A stretch of DNA of 12,494 nt from an uncultured Alphaproteobacteria bacterium (GCA_937900425.1 CALCDT010000374.1:1-12494); one strand, 5' to 3'; positions 1 to 6,750 are shown, numbered from the stretch's first letter. The notes: a model not told the origin generated them from the sequence alone. Program-made: numbers and translations.

Positions 1-1
1 G

Positions 2-940
2 CCGGGCGCGGAGCGGCGGCGCTTCTGGGAGAGCTTCGCCGACCGTGCCTTCGGCCCGGCGCCGGCGCCGGCCGACGAGGCCGACCTGCTCGCTTCGGCG
101 GCCTCGATCGCCGCCTCGCCCGAGCCGCGCGGTCGGGTGATCCTGGTCGGCGCCGGCCCGGGCGACGCCGAGTTGCTGACGCTCAAAGCCGTGCGGGCGC
201 TGCAGTCGGCCGACGTCATCCTGTTCGACGACCTCGTTTCCGACGAGGTTCTGGAACTCGCGCGGCGCGAGGCCAAGCGGATGATGGTCGGCAAGCGCGG
301 CGGCCGGGCGAGCTGCCGGCAGGAGGACATCAACGAGCTGATGGTCTCCCTCGCCCGTCAGGGCCGGCGCGTCGTCCGCCTCAAGGCCGGCGATCCGATG
401 GTGTTCGGCCGGGCCGGCGAGGAGATCGAGCGGCTGCGGCGCGAGGGCATCGCCGTCGAGGTCGTGCCCGGCATCAGCGCCGGCATCGCCCTCGCCTCGG
501 CGCTCGGCGTCTCCCTCACCCACCGCGACTGCGCCCATTCGCTGCGCTTCGTCACCGGCCACGCCCGCGACGGTGCCTTCGACCAGAGCCTCGACTGGGC
601 CGGCCTCGCCGACCCGCAGACCACCCTCGTCGTCTACATGGGCGGGCGCACCGCCCCCGACCTCGCCCGGCGTCTGATCGCCGAGGGACGCGAGCCGGCG
701 ACACCCGTGGTGCTCGGCTACGCCATCGGCCGCGCCGACCAGCGCCTCGTGCCGGCGCGGCTGTCGGACCTTCTCGTCCCCGGCCTCGTCACGTCCGGCC
801 CGGCGGTCGTCATCGGCGTCGGCGCGGTCTTCGCGGCGGCCGGGGCGGCCTGCGCCGCAGAGCCGGCCGAACCTGCCGCCGACGCCGACACCGCGCGCAC
901 CTCCCTCGCGCCCGTCCGCCTCGCCGCCGCCCGGGGGTGA
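2..940 (+). CDS. cysG: Siroheme synthase CysG, C-terminal part (uroporphyrinogen-III C-methyltransferase domain); 5' end outside window
   Basis: The frame is open from base 2, so the gene starts left of the window; 312 codons are visible. The first 45 residues (with RRRFWESF near the start) look like the end of the precorrin-2 dehydrogenase/ferrochelatase half plus a linker. The rest is a complete SUMT/tetrapyrrole methylase domain: VGAGPGD at its start, LKAGDPMVFGR (SAM-binding GDP loop), VVPGISAG, and TLVVYMGG further on. The family makes siroheme from uroporphyrinogen III: two SAM-dependent methylations, then oxidation and iron insertion. Siroheme is the cofactor of sulfite and nitrite reductases. 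A GTG at 137 could start a methylase-only protein, but the continuous upstream frame with CysG-like sequence argues for the bifunctional form. The Ala-rich tail of about 35 residues after the methylase fold is unremarkable. In many relatives sulfite/nitrite reductase genes follow cysG; here none does. Confidence 0.93.
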   Translation, partial: PGAERRRFWESFADRAFGPAPAPADEADLLASAASIAASPEPRGRVILVGAGPGDAELLTLKAVRALQSADVILFDDLVSDEVLELARREAKRMMVGKRGGRASCRQEDINELMVSLARQGRRVVRLKAGDPMVFGRAGEEIERLRREGIAVEVVPGISAGIALASALGVSLTHRDCAHSLRFVTGHARDGAFDQSLDWAGLADPQTTLVVYMGGRTAPDLARRLIAEGREPATPVVLGYAIGRADQRLVPARLSDLLVPGLVTSGPAVVIGVGAVFAAAGAACAAEPAEPAADADTARTSLAPVRLAAARG

Positions 941-1065
941 GCGCGAATGCGACGCTCCCGGCGCGTGCCGCATGCCGGGTGCGACCTGGAAAAAGTCGCG
1001 AGGGCGCCGCGGGGCGCCGGTCCCGACCGCCAGACCGGCGTATGTTCGTATCGACCTCACTCCGC

Positions 1066-1159
1066 CCTCACCCTGAGGAGGCCCTGAAAGGGCCGTCTCG
1101 AAGGGCGGGGGCGGCCTCGTCCTTCGAGACAGCCGCGGACGCGGCTTCCTCAGATGAGG
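1066..1159. repeat. Nested palindromic intergenic repeat (REP-like, Hyphomicrobiales type)
   Basis: The outer arms begin CCTCACCCTGAGGAGGC and end GCTTCCTCAGATGAGG, near-complementary over about 16 bases. Inside them GTCTCGAAGG (1095-1104) and CCTTCGAGAC (1121-1130) form a perfect 10-bp inverted repeat. Palindromic intergenic repeats with CCTCA...TGAGG ends and a GTCTCGAAGG core are common and multicopy in this order; I recognise the type but no named family for this copy. It sits between cysG and the 3' end of the oppositely oriented glycosyltransferase, so it could act as a transcription-ending hairpin for one or both. It has no T-run and no coding content. Confidence 0.75.
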
Positions 1160-1190
1160 CCGGGCGAGTTCTGCCATGGGGGCTCGGAGA

Positions 1191-3905
1191 TCATCCCGTC
1201 CAGCGTCGGCGCAGCCTCGCGGCCAGGGCGGCCAGCCGCGCCTTCCACTGCCCCCTCCGATCCCCCGGCTCCGACCCCGCCGCCACGCCGCCCGTCTTCG
1301 GCCGGTCGTGCGGCACGTGCGGGGTCTTCGCCCAGTAGTGCGGCCGGGCGATGACCTGGAAAATCGCCAGCCAGGCGGCGAGCGAGACCAGCAGCCAGTA
1401 GGCCGGCATCAATGGGATGTGGTTGGCGAGGGCGAAGCGGCGGCGCAGCGCCAGCGCCCGCCCGGCCAGCCACAGCGTCGCGCCGTAGCCGAAGGCCATG
1501 TCGAGCAGGGCGGTGGCGAGGACGAGGTCGGTGAGAAAATGCTCTCCGAGCCGGATCGGGACGACGTCGGCGGCGTGGAGGCCGACCAGCACCAGGCCGA
1601 CCGGATGGGCGAGCGAGGACAGCAGGATGCCGCCGAGATAGAGCTGGATCGCGAGGAAGCCGGGAAGGCCGACGTCGGCGAGCAGCCGGTGCGGCCGGCG
1701 CATGTGGACGAGCCAGGTGACGAGCCAGCCCTTGATCCAGCGGGTGCGCTGGCGCCGCCAGTCGCGCAGGCCGCGCGGCGCCTCCTCGAGCGTCACCGAA
1801 TCAAGCGTCGCCGAGCGCCAGCCGCAGCGGGCGAGCCGGATGCCGAGATCGGCGTCCTCGGTGACGTTCCAGGGGTCCCATCCACCGGCGCTCTCGATCG
1901 CTATTCTTTTGAAATGGTTCGATGTTCCCCCGAGCGGCAGTGGCAGGCGGCGGTCGGCGAGGAAGGGCAGCAGGCCGTCGAACAGCGCGGCATATTCGAT
2001 GGCGAACTGGGCCTGCAGCAGCGTCTCGACCCGGTCGACGACGAGGCGGGCCTGGACGCAGCCGAGGTCCGGCGGCCCCTCGTCGAAGGCGGCCGCGGCC
2101 TTGAGCAGCTGGTCCGGCGCCGGCCGGTCCTCGGCGTCGAAGACGGCGACGAGGTCGCCGCGGCAGAAGGCGAGGGCGTAGGCGAGCGCACGCGGCTTGG
2201 TCCGCGGCTCCCCCGGCGGCACGACGATCATCTCGAAGCCGCCCTGCCCGGCGATCGCCGCGTCGATCGCCCGCCGCGTCGCGACGTCCTTCTCCTCGAC
2301 CACCAGCTTCACGTCGAGCCGGTCGGCGGGATAGCGCAGGCGGCGAAGCTCGGCGACCAGCCCCGGGATCATCGCTGCCTCGTCGTAGAGCGCGACGAGG
2401 ACGCTGTAGGCGGGCAGCCGCTTCGGCGGCACGGGCGGAGTCGGCCGCCGCCAGCGCAGGGAAAAGGCGGCCATGGCACGCAGCAGCCCGACGCCGAGGA
2501 AGCCGATCATCGCGGCGACGAGGCCGACGTCGATCGTCACCGCCGGCCAGAGTGCGGTGATCACCGCTCCGGCGAGCAGCAGGCCGGCGAGGACGACCCG
2601 CCCGGTCCGCGAAGGCATCTGACGCGCCGAGAGTTCGGGAGACGCCCGGAACAGACCTTCGGTCGCCCGCTCCAGCGTCGGCCCGGCGAGAGCCTCGCGG
2701 AACAGCCGGCGCAGCGCGGCAGGCGCGGCGAGGACGACCTCCTCGCGCCGGGCGCGGTCGACGAAGAGGCGGTGAAGGTCGGCTTCGATCCGCCCGAGCG
2801 GCGGCGCCGCGATCACCACGCGCTCGCCCCCAGGATCGACGGCGAGCGCGATCGTCGCGCGGCGGGCGACGTCGACGCTGAGCCGCCCGGCGCCCTCGAT
2901 CCGCCAGCCCGGCTCGTCGAGCGTCTCGTGGCGCAGGCCGTAGCGCCGTGCGATCAGGCGGTAGAGCGCGTCCGCTCCGGTCGTCGCGAGCCGCGACAGC
3001 TCATCGAGTCCGCCGCCCGTCGCCGCCACGGCGCGCAGGGCCTCGAGCGGCACCGGCCCGAGATCCCAGACCGCGAGGCGGCGAGCCCGGTCGGCCGCCA
3101 TCAGGCGCAGCACCGGGGCGAGGTCGCCGCGACGGGCGGCGAGCCTGGCGGCGAGGCCGGCGTTCTCCGGCTCGAGGCCGAGGCCGATCACCAGACCGGG
3201 TCCGGGCGCCGTCTCCTCCAGCATCGCCAGCGCCACCGGCCCTTCCCAGCGCGGGGCGAGGCGGTCGAGCAGCGCGACGGTCGCGGCGTCGAGATGACCG
3301 AGGCCGAGTGCGTCGGCGATCGCAGCGAGCAGGCGCTCGTCGTCGAGAAGGCGGGTGCCGCGGAGGATGTCGAGGGTGCTACGGCCGGTCTCGGCGGCGA
3401 GCCTTTCGACGAAGGCGGCGACCCCGGGATCGATGCCGAGGTGGGTTGTCAGGACGCGAGTCTGGAAGGCGGTGGGTTCGGGGGCGAAGGGCGACGCGAC
3501 CGGCATGAACGATCCGGGCCCGCTGCGGCCCACCTCCGGACGGAACCGGGCGGACGCGGGCCGCTGCGTCCGCGCCGGATCGTGGCGGGCAGCACCGTCC
3601 GATGGAGAACCGTCCGATGGGGAACCGTCCGGGACGATGGCGTTCGAGGCGAAGCTGCCCGGAGCAACGTCGTCGGGGACGGAGCCAACGGGGACATGGC
3701 CGTTGGGGACGACACCGTTCCGCGCGACAGGATCCGGAAGATCGCCCGGTGGCGCCGGGTCGCTCCCGCCACCGCCGCTCGTCTCGATCCGGCCCGACGG
3801 CGCGCCGGCCGCCCCGCCGGGTGGCGCGTGACCGTGCCGCCCGGGGCCGTACGGCGCCCGGTGATACGGCCTGCCCGGTTCGCGCCCCTCCGGCTCCCCG
3901 TCCAT
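1191..3905 (-). CDS. Membrane GT2-family glycosyltransferase with N-terminal MshEN/T2SSE_N-like region
   Basis: It is 904 residues from the ATG at 3905. Residues 1-135 are a Pro/Gly-rich tail with a pentapeptide repeat (63-107). Residues about 148-206 and 320-402 resemble the two halves of a T2SSE_N/MshEN domain (for example RRYGLRHETLD and ERVVIAAPP). Two hydrophobic segments follow (about 436-485). The GT2 catalytic domain spans about 498-730: FDAEDRP (DxD-type, 590-593), GGTSNHF, TEDADLG (general base) and QRTRWIKGW (QxxRW, 719-723), as in processive cellulose-synthase-like enzymes. Three or so membrane segments follow (about 745-850), then a basic tail. Known for the family: UDP- or GDP-sugar transfer at the inner membrane. 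Inferred: synthesis of a surface polysaccharide of unknown composition. Starts at 3995 (TTG, 934 aa, no ribosome site) and 3506 (ATG, 771 aa) are possible; the in-frame repeat upstream of 3506 favours a long form. Confidence 0.85.
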   Translation of the reverse strand: MDGEPEGREPGRPYHRAPYGPGRHGHAPPGGAAGAPSGRIETSGGGGSDPAPPGDLPDPVARNGVVPNGHVPVGSVPDDVAPGSFASNAIVPDGSPSDGSPSDGAARHDPARTQRPASARFRPEVGRSGPGSFMPVASPFAPEPTAFQTRVLTTHLGIDPGVAAFVERLAAETGRSTLDILRGTRLLDDERLLAAIADALGLGHLDAATVALLDRLAPRWEGPVALAMLEETAPGPGLVIGLGLEPENAGLAARLAARRGDLAPVLRLMAADRARRLAVWDLGPVPLEALRAVAATGGGLDELSRLATTGADALYRLIARRYGLRHETLDEPGWRIEGAGRLSVDVARRATIALAVDPGGERVVIAAPPLGRIEADLHRLFVDRARREEVVLAAPAALRRLFREALAGPTLERATEGLFRASPELSARQMPSRTGRVVLAGLLLAGAVITALWPAVTIDVGLVAAMIGFLGVGLLRAMAAFSLRWRRPTPPVPPKRLPAYSVLVALYDEAAMIPGLVAELRRLRYPADRLDVKLVVEEKDVATRRAIDAAIAGQGGFEMIVVPPGEPRTKPRALAYALAFCRGDLVAVFDAEDRPAPDQLLKAAAAFDEGPPDLGCVQARLVVDRVETLLQAQFAIEYAALFDGLLPFLADRRLPLPLGGTSNHFKRIAIESAGGWDPWNVTEDADLGIRLARCGWRSATLDSVTLEEAPRGLRDWRRQRTRWIKGWLVTWLVHMRRPHRLLADVGLPGFLAIQLYLGGILLSSLAHPVGLVLVGLHAADVVPIRLGEHFLTDLVLATALLDMAFGYGATLWLAGRALALRRRFALANHIPLMPAYWLLVSLAAWLAIFQVIARPHYWAKTPHVPHDRPKTGGVAAGSEPGDRRGQWKARLAALAARLRRRWTG
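3585..3719 (-). repeat. 15-bp coding tandem repeat (nine degenerate pentapeptides) in the glycosyltransferase N-terminus
   Basis: Read on the minus strand, this stretch encodes nine consecutive five-residue units: NGVVP, NGHVP, VGSVP, DDVAP, GSFAS, NAIVP, DGSPS, DGSPS, DGAAR. At DNA level the best-kept copies on the plus strand are ACCGTCCGATGGAGA (3594-3608) and ACCGTCCGATGGGGA (3609-3623), followed by a decayed third. The period is a multiple of three and third positions are mostly G/C, so the repeat fits a translated, probably disordered linker. Copy number may vary between strains. Confidence 0.7.
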
Positions 3906-4073
3906 GCCCCGCCCCCCGAGGGGAACGCCTCGTCGACGACCGGCGCGGCAGGATCGGTCGGCGGGCCTTGCCTCGCCCGCCACCGTCCGAAACAATTGCC
4001 GATGAAATGCGCGCGCCCGGCCCTGCGGAAGACTTCCCGCAAAAAGTGTAGCGCCGTGAAGACAGGACTCGCA

Positions 4074-4916
4074 ATGCGAATATCACATCTTTTCGCTGCC
4101 CTGCTGCTGGTCTGCGTCTGCGGGGCGAGCGAGGCCGCCCCCCGGTCCCCCGCCGGCGAGGCGCCGCCGCCGCGCTTCCTTGATCCGGGCCTGCAGCGCG
4201 CGGCCGAGGCGGCGGCGCCGGCCTCGATCCGCTTCGTCACCTCGGACGACTTTCCGCCGTTCAACTTCGTCGACGGCGGTGGCCACCTGATCGGCTACCA
4301 CGTCGAACTCGCCCGGGCGCTCTGTGCCCGCGCCGACATCCCCTGCACCATCCAGGTTCGCCCCTTCGAGGACCTCGCCGCGGCGATCGCCGGCAACGAG
4401 GCCGACGCCGTCGTCGCCGGGCTCGACCCGGCCGCGGCGGGAGCCGAGGGCCTGCTGTTCACGCGGCCGTTCTTCCGCCTGCCCGCCCGCTTCGTCACCC
4501 GGACGAGCTTCACCGGCGACGCCCTGCCCGAAACGCTGGCGGGCTTCGCCGTCGGCGTCGTCACCGGCTCGGCGGAGGAGCCCTATCTCGCCCGCCACTT
4601 CCCGCAGAGCCGGGTGCAGCCCTTCGCCGATCTCGCCGGTGCGCTCGCCGCCCTCGAGGCCGGCACGGTGGAGGCGGTGTTCGCCGGCAGCCTGCCGCTC
4701 GCCTTCTGGCTCGCCGGACCCGGCGCCGCCGGCTGCTGCCGCTTCGCCGGTCCGGCCTACGCCGAGCCGCGCGCCTTCCGCGGCGCGCTCAGGATCGCGG
4801 TCGGCGGCGACGAGCCGGCACTGCGCGACTTCCTCGACGCCGGCCTCGCCCGGCTCGAGGCCGACGGCACCCTCGACGCCCTCTACCGCCGCTTCTTCCC
4901 GATCGGGCTCTACTGA
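4074..4916 (+). CDS. Periplasmic solute-binding protein, family 3 (amino-acid type ABC/sensor binding fold)
   Basis: 280 residues. The ATG at 4074 has AGGA six bases upstream and opens directly into a signal peptide: MRIS, a hydrophobic core at 5-17, and an A-x-A type cleavage site around SEA (19-21). There is no lipobox with G/A/S before a Cys, so it is probably soluble in the periplasm. The mature part has the SBP_bac_3 pattern: IRFVTSDDFPPFNF, then GYHVELARALCARA, then FEDLAAAIAGNEADAVVAGL, and a C-terminal DGTLDALYRRFF. This fold binds amino acids or other small polar solutes. The next gene overlaps its stop codon (TGATG), so the two are co-transcribed. No permease or ATPase gene is adjacent, so it either works with a transporter encoded elsewhere or acts as a sensor. 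The ligand cannot be told from sequence. The frame is also open far upstream of 4074, but that part is antisense to the glycosyltransferase. Confidence 0.88.
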   Translation: MRISHLFAALLLVCVCGASEAAPRSPAGEAPPPRFLDPGLQRAAEAAAPASIRFVTSDDFPPFNFVDGGGHLIGYHVELARALCARADIPCTIQVRPFEDLAAAIAGNEADAVVAGLDPAAAGAEGLLFTRPFFRLPARFVTRTSFTGDALPETLAGFAVGVVTGSAEEPYLARHFPQSRVQPFADLAGALAALEAGTVEAVFAGSLPLAFWLAGPGAAGCCRFAGPAYAEPRAFRGALRIAVGGDEPALRDFLDAGLARLEADGTLDALYRRFFPIGLY

Positions 4917-5656
4917 TGGCCGGTCCCGACCTCCTCGTCGATCGCGCCGCCGATCCGCTCGCCACCCTGCTGCTCGCCCACGGCGCCGGGGTGGCGATGG
5001 ACGCGCCGGTGATGGCCGCCTACGCCTCGGCGCTCGCCGCGGCCGGGATCACGGTGCTGCGCTTCGAATTCGCCTACATGGCCGCGAGGCGCTCCGGCTC
5101 GCGACGGCCGCCGCCGCGAGCGGAGGCGCTGGTCGGGGAGTTCATGGGCGCCGTCGCGGTGGCGACGCCTCTCGCCGAGGGACCTCTGCTGGTCGGCGGC
5201 AAGTCGCTCGGCGGCCGGGTCGCGACGATGGTCGCCGGCGGGGTCGATATGGTCGGGGACGATATGGGCGCGCTCGATCCGGGCGAGGGCCGCTTGGAAG
5301 AGCCGGCCGGCGGCACCGCTCCTCGCCCCGTCGCGGGGGCGCTGGCCGATGCGATCGCCGGCGTCGTCGTCTTCGGCTACCCGCTGCATCCGCCGGGCAA
5401 GCCCGAGGCGCTCCGCCTCGCTCCGCTGACGGCCTGCCGCCGGCCGCTGCTGATCCTGCAGGGCGAGCGCGATCCGTTCGGAACGCCGGCGGAGTTCGCG
5501 ACGGCGGGACTGCCGGCCTCGGTGCGGATCGTCGCCTTCGCCGACGGCGACCACGATCTCGCCCCGCGCCTGCGCAGCGGCCTCACCCACGACGGACATA
5601 TCCGCACAGCCGCGACCGAGGCCGCGGCTCTCGCCCGCGGGCTCCGGATGGTCTGA
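4916..5656 (+). CDS. Alpha/beta hydrolase of the KANL3/Tex30 type
   Basis: 246 residues. The ATG shares one base with the preceding stop codon (TGATG at 4914-4918), which indicates translational coupling to the solute-binding protein. Motifs of this bacterial hydrolase family are clear: LLLAHGAG (18-25), VLRFEFAYM (48-55), GKSLGG with the presumed nucleophile Ser97, FGYPLHPPGKPE (153-164), GERDPFG with the presumed acid Asp186, and DGDHDL with the presumed His213. Natural substrates of this family are poorly known; ester, thioester or amide hydrolysis is inferred from the triad only. Odd: between GKSLGGRVATMVA and GVVVFGYP lies a segment of roughly 35-40 residues (about 108-146, rich in Gly, Asp, Met) that is longer than the usual loop there. 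It is probably cytoplasmic, as no signal peptide is seen. Confidence 0.85.
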   Translation: MAGPDLLVDRAADPLATLLLAHGAGVAMDAPVMAAYASALAAAGITVLRFEFAYMAARRSGSRRPPPRAEALVGEFMGAVAVATPLAEGPLLVGGKSLGGRVATMVAGGVDMVGDDMGALDPGEGRLEEPAGGTAPRPVAGALADAIAGVVVFGYPLHPPGKPEALRLAPLTACRRPLLILQGERDPFGTPAEFATAGLPASVRIVAFADGDHDLAPRLRSGLTHDGHIRTAATEAAALARGLRMV

Positions 5657-5699
5657 TTTGGGATGGTCTGAACCGGGCGAAGGGCGGAGAGCACCGACG

Positions 5700-5726
5700 A
5701 AAAAGGGCGGCCCGGCGGCCGCCCTT
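5700..5726 (-). terminator. Intrinsic terminator for gcrA
   Basis: On the minus strand AAGGGCGGC and GCCGCCCTT form a perfect 9-bp stem with a 6-base loop (stem arms 5703-5711 and 5718-5726), followed by a T-run (five A on the plus strand, 5700-5704). It lies about 100 bases after the gcrA stop codon. On the plus strand the same hairpin follows the hydrolase stop by about 45 bases but has no T-run, so it would at best weakly end that transcript. Confidence 0.8.
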
Positions 5727-5826
5727 CAGCATCTCGATCGCTTCCTCGCCGCATCGGCGGTGGTCCGCCCATCCGCGGCGGCCGGCCCGCACGCCCCGGG
5801 TCTCCCTCGAGACCGCGTACCGCCCC

Positions 5827-6324
5827 TCAGCCGGCCTTGCGGCGGCGGTCGGCGGCGGGCTGGTAGGCGATGCGGGCGTGGTGGGTGCAATAGGGGATGC
5901 CCACTTCCGAGCGGCGGCCGCAGAAGAAGAAATCCTCCTTGCTCGGGTCGCCGATCGGCCATTTGCAGGTCTGCTCGGTGAGGGTCAGGATGGTGGCGCG
6001 CTCGAAGGTCAGCACCTCGGGCACCGGAGCCGGCCGGGCCTTGGGCGCCGCCTCGGGGGCGGCCTCCTCCTCGGCCTTGACGGCGACGTTGCCGATGGTG
6101 ATCGGGCGGTTCGGGGCGGCGCTCTCGCGCGCCTTGCGCGGCCGGCTCGCCGCCTGCGGCTGGGGCTTGGCCCGGCCGGAGAGGCCGAGACGGTGCACCT
6201 TGCCGATCACGGCGTTGCGCGTCACGCCGCCGAGGTCGGCCGCGATCTGGCTGGCGCTGAGACCGTCGTTCCACAGGGTCGTCAGCCGCTCCACGCGCTC
6301 CTCGGTCCAGGACAGGTCTGTCAC
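5827..6324 (-). CDS. gcrA: GcrA cell-cycle regulator
   Basis: 165 residues from the GTG at 6324. The N-terminal helix-turn-helix is typical: LSWTEERVERL, LWNDGLSASQIAADLGG, VTRNAVIGKVHRLGLSGR (to about residue 50). A basic Ala/Pro-rich linker follows, then the conserved C-terminal part: CKWPIGDP, FFFCGR, YCTHHARIAYQP. In Caulobacter GcrA binds sigma70-RNA polymerase and activates promoters carrying CcrM-methylated GANTC sites, driving cell-cycle genes. Start choice: AGGAG lies nine bases before the GTG at 6324, the best spacing. The ATG at 6333 abuts that AGGAG and the GTG at 6345 lies upstream of it; either would add 3 or 7 residues. Most relatives begin close to the SWT motif, which agrees. 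It is monocistronic by position: argD is divergent and a terminator follows. Confidence 0.95.
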   Translation of the reverse strand: MTDLSWTEERVERLTTLWNDGLSASQIAADLGGVTRNAVIGKVHRLGLSGRAKPQPQAASRPRKARESAAPNRPITIGNVAVKAEEEAAPEAAPKARPAPVPEVLTFERATILTLTEQTCKWPIGDPSKEDFFFCGRRSEVGIPYCTHHARIAYQPAADRRRKAG

Positions 6325-6350
6325 TTCCCGCATCTCCTGCTTCACCGGCG

Positions 6351-6355
6351 GAATC
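6351..6355. promoter_or_regulatory. GANTC (CcrM methylation) site just upstream of gcrA
   Basis: GAATC begins 27 bases before the chosen gcrA start. A second GANTC (GACTC) is at 6500-6504. CcrM methylates GANTC in alphaproteobacteria, and GcrA senses this methylation at some promoters. That gcrA is itself regulated through these two sites is only an inference, and other GANTC sites occur inside genes in this window (for example 1798, 3006, 9305). Confidence 0.35.
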
Positions 6356-6364
6356 CGGTCCCGC

Positions 6365-6388
6365 GCACGGCCACGCCTGCGGCCGTGC
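6365..6388 (-). promoter_or_regulatory. Hairpin in the gcrA 5' leader
   Basis: GCACGGCC (6365-6372) and GGCCGTGC (6381-6388) form a perfect 8-bp stem with an 8-base loop. GTGCC (6385-6389) can pair instead with GGCAC (6409-6413), so two exclusive folds are possible. If gcrA is transcribed from further right, this lies in its leader about 40-90 bases before the start codon. No function is known. Confidence 0.35.
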
Positions 6389-6453
6389 CCTCCGGCGCCG
6401 CGGCCCGCGGCACCTGCGAAGGGATGTCGAATTGCGCCTCGTCAAAGGCATCG

Positions 6454-6471
6454 GCCACGATATGTCGTGGC
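6454..6471. promoter_or_regulatory. Operator-like inverted repeat GCCACGA-N4-TCGTGGC
   Basis: A perfect 7-bp inverted repeat with a 4-base AT-rich centre (TATG), the usual geometry of a site for a dimeric regulator. It ends 15 bases before a TACAAT box (6487-6492) on the plus strand and so would cover the -35 region of a promoter there. It does not resemble the ArgR box. No regulator can be named. Confidence 0.4.
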
Positions 6472-6560
6472 AACTGGCCCTGACGCTACAATATCGGCCG
6501 ACTCGGTGGCAACGCCGCCGGGGGCGACGTCCCGGCCTCTCTCCGGTTTTCCCCAATAAT

Positions 6561-6651
6561 GTGGTGCGGCCGGATCGGTGGACAAGCCGTCGCTCCGGCC
6601 GCCTCACACGCAACGCGGGAAGGCGGGGCAGGTTCCGCCCCCTGCCCCGCC
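6561..6651. other. Two consecutive strong hairpins; possible small RNA or insulating structure
   Basis: The first stem pairs 6561-6574 with 6594-6607. GCGGCCGGA/TCCGGCCGC (6566-6574 and 6594-6602) is perfect over 9 bp and extends outward with one mismatch and one G-T pair. The second pairs GGCGGGGCAGG (6622-6632) with CCTGCCCCGCC (6641-6651), perfect over 11 bp with an 8-base loop. Neither has a T-run on either strand. A transcript from the TACAAT box at 6487 to the end of the second hairpin would be about 150 bases; whether it exists is unknown. Confidence 0.35.
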
Positions 6652-6719
6652 GCACCGTCCCCCGTCCGCCGGATCGGGCGGAATTCCGGGCGAAATCCGG
6701 CTGCTGCGACGCGGCGAGA

Positions 6720-6750
6720 TTGACATCGCCCCGCGGGCGCATGGTATACG
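6720..6750 (+). promoter_or_regulatory. Sigma70-type promoter for argD-argF
   Basis: TTGACA at 6720-6725 is a perfect -35 consensus. TATACG at 6745-6750 is a reasonable -10 box, preceded by TGG (extended -10 form). The spacer is 19 bases for TATACG, or 17 if GGTATA is taken. Transcription would start near 6756-6758, giving a leader of about 130 bases before the argD ATG. The TATAC stretch stands out in very GC-rich surroundings. Confidence 0.6.

Noticed and set aside
937..1338. Plus-strand open frame of 133 codons overlapping the end of cysG
   Set aside because: Its middle is the translation of the palindromic repeat (PHPEEALKGP...), its end is antisense to the glycosyltransferase, and it has no family motif.
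1176..4073. Long plus-strand open frame running into the solute-binding protein
   Set aside because: It is antisense to the glycosyltransferase, with Arg/Gly/Glu-rich sequence and no motifs. A signal peptide and ribosome site mark the real start at 4074.
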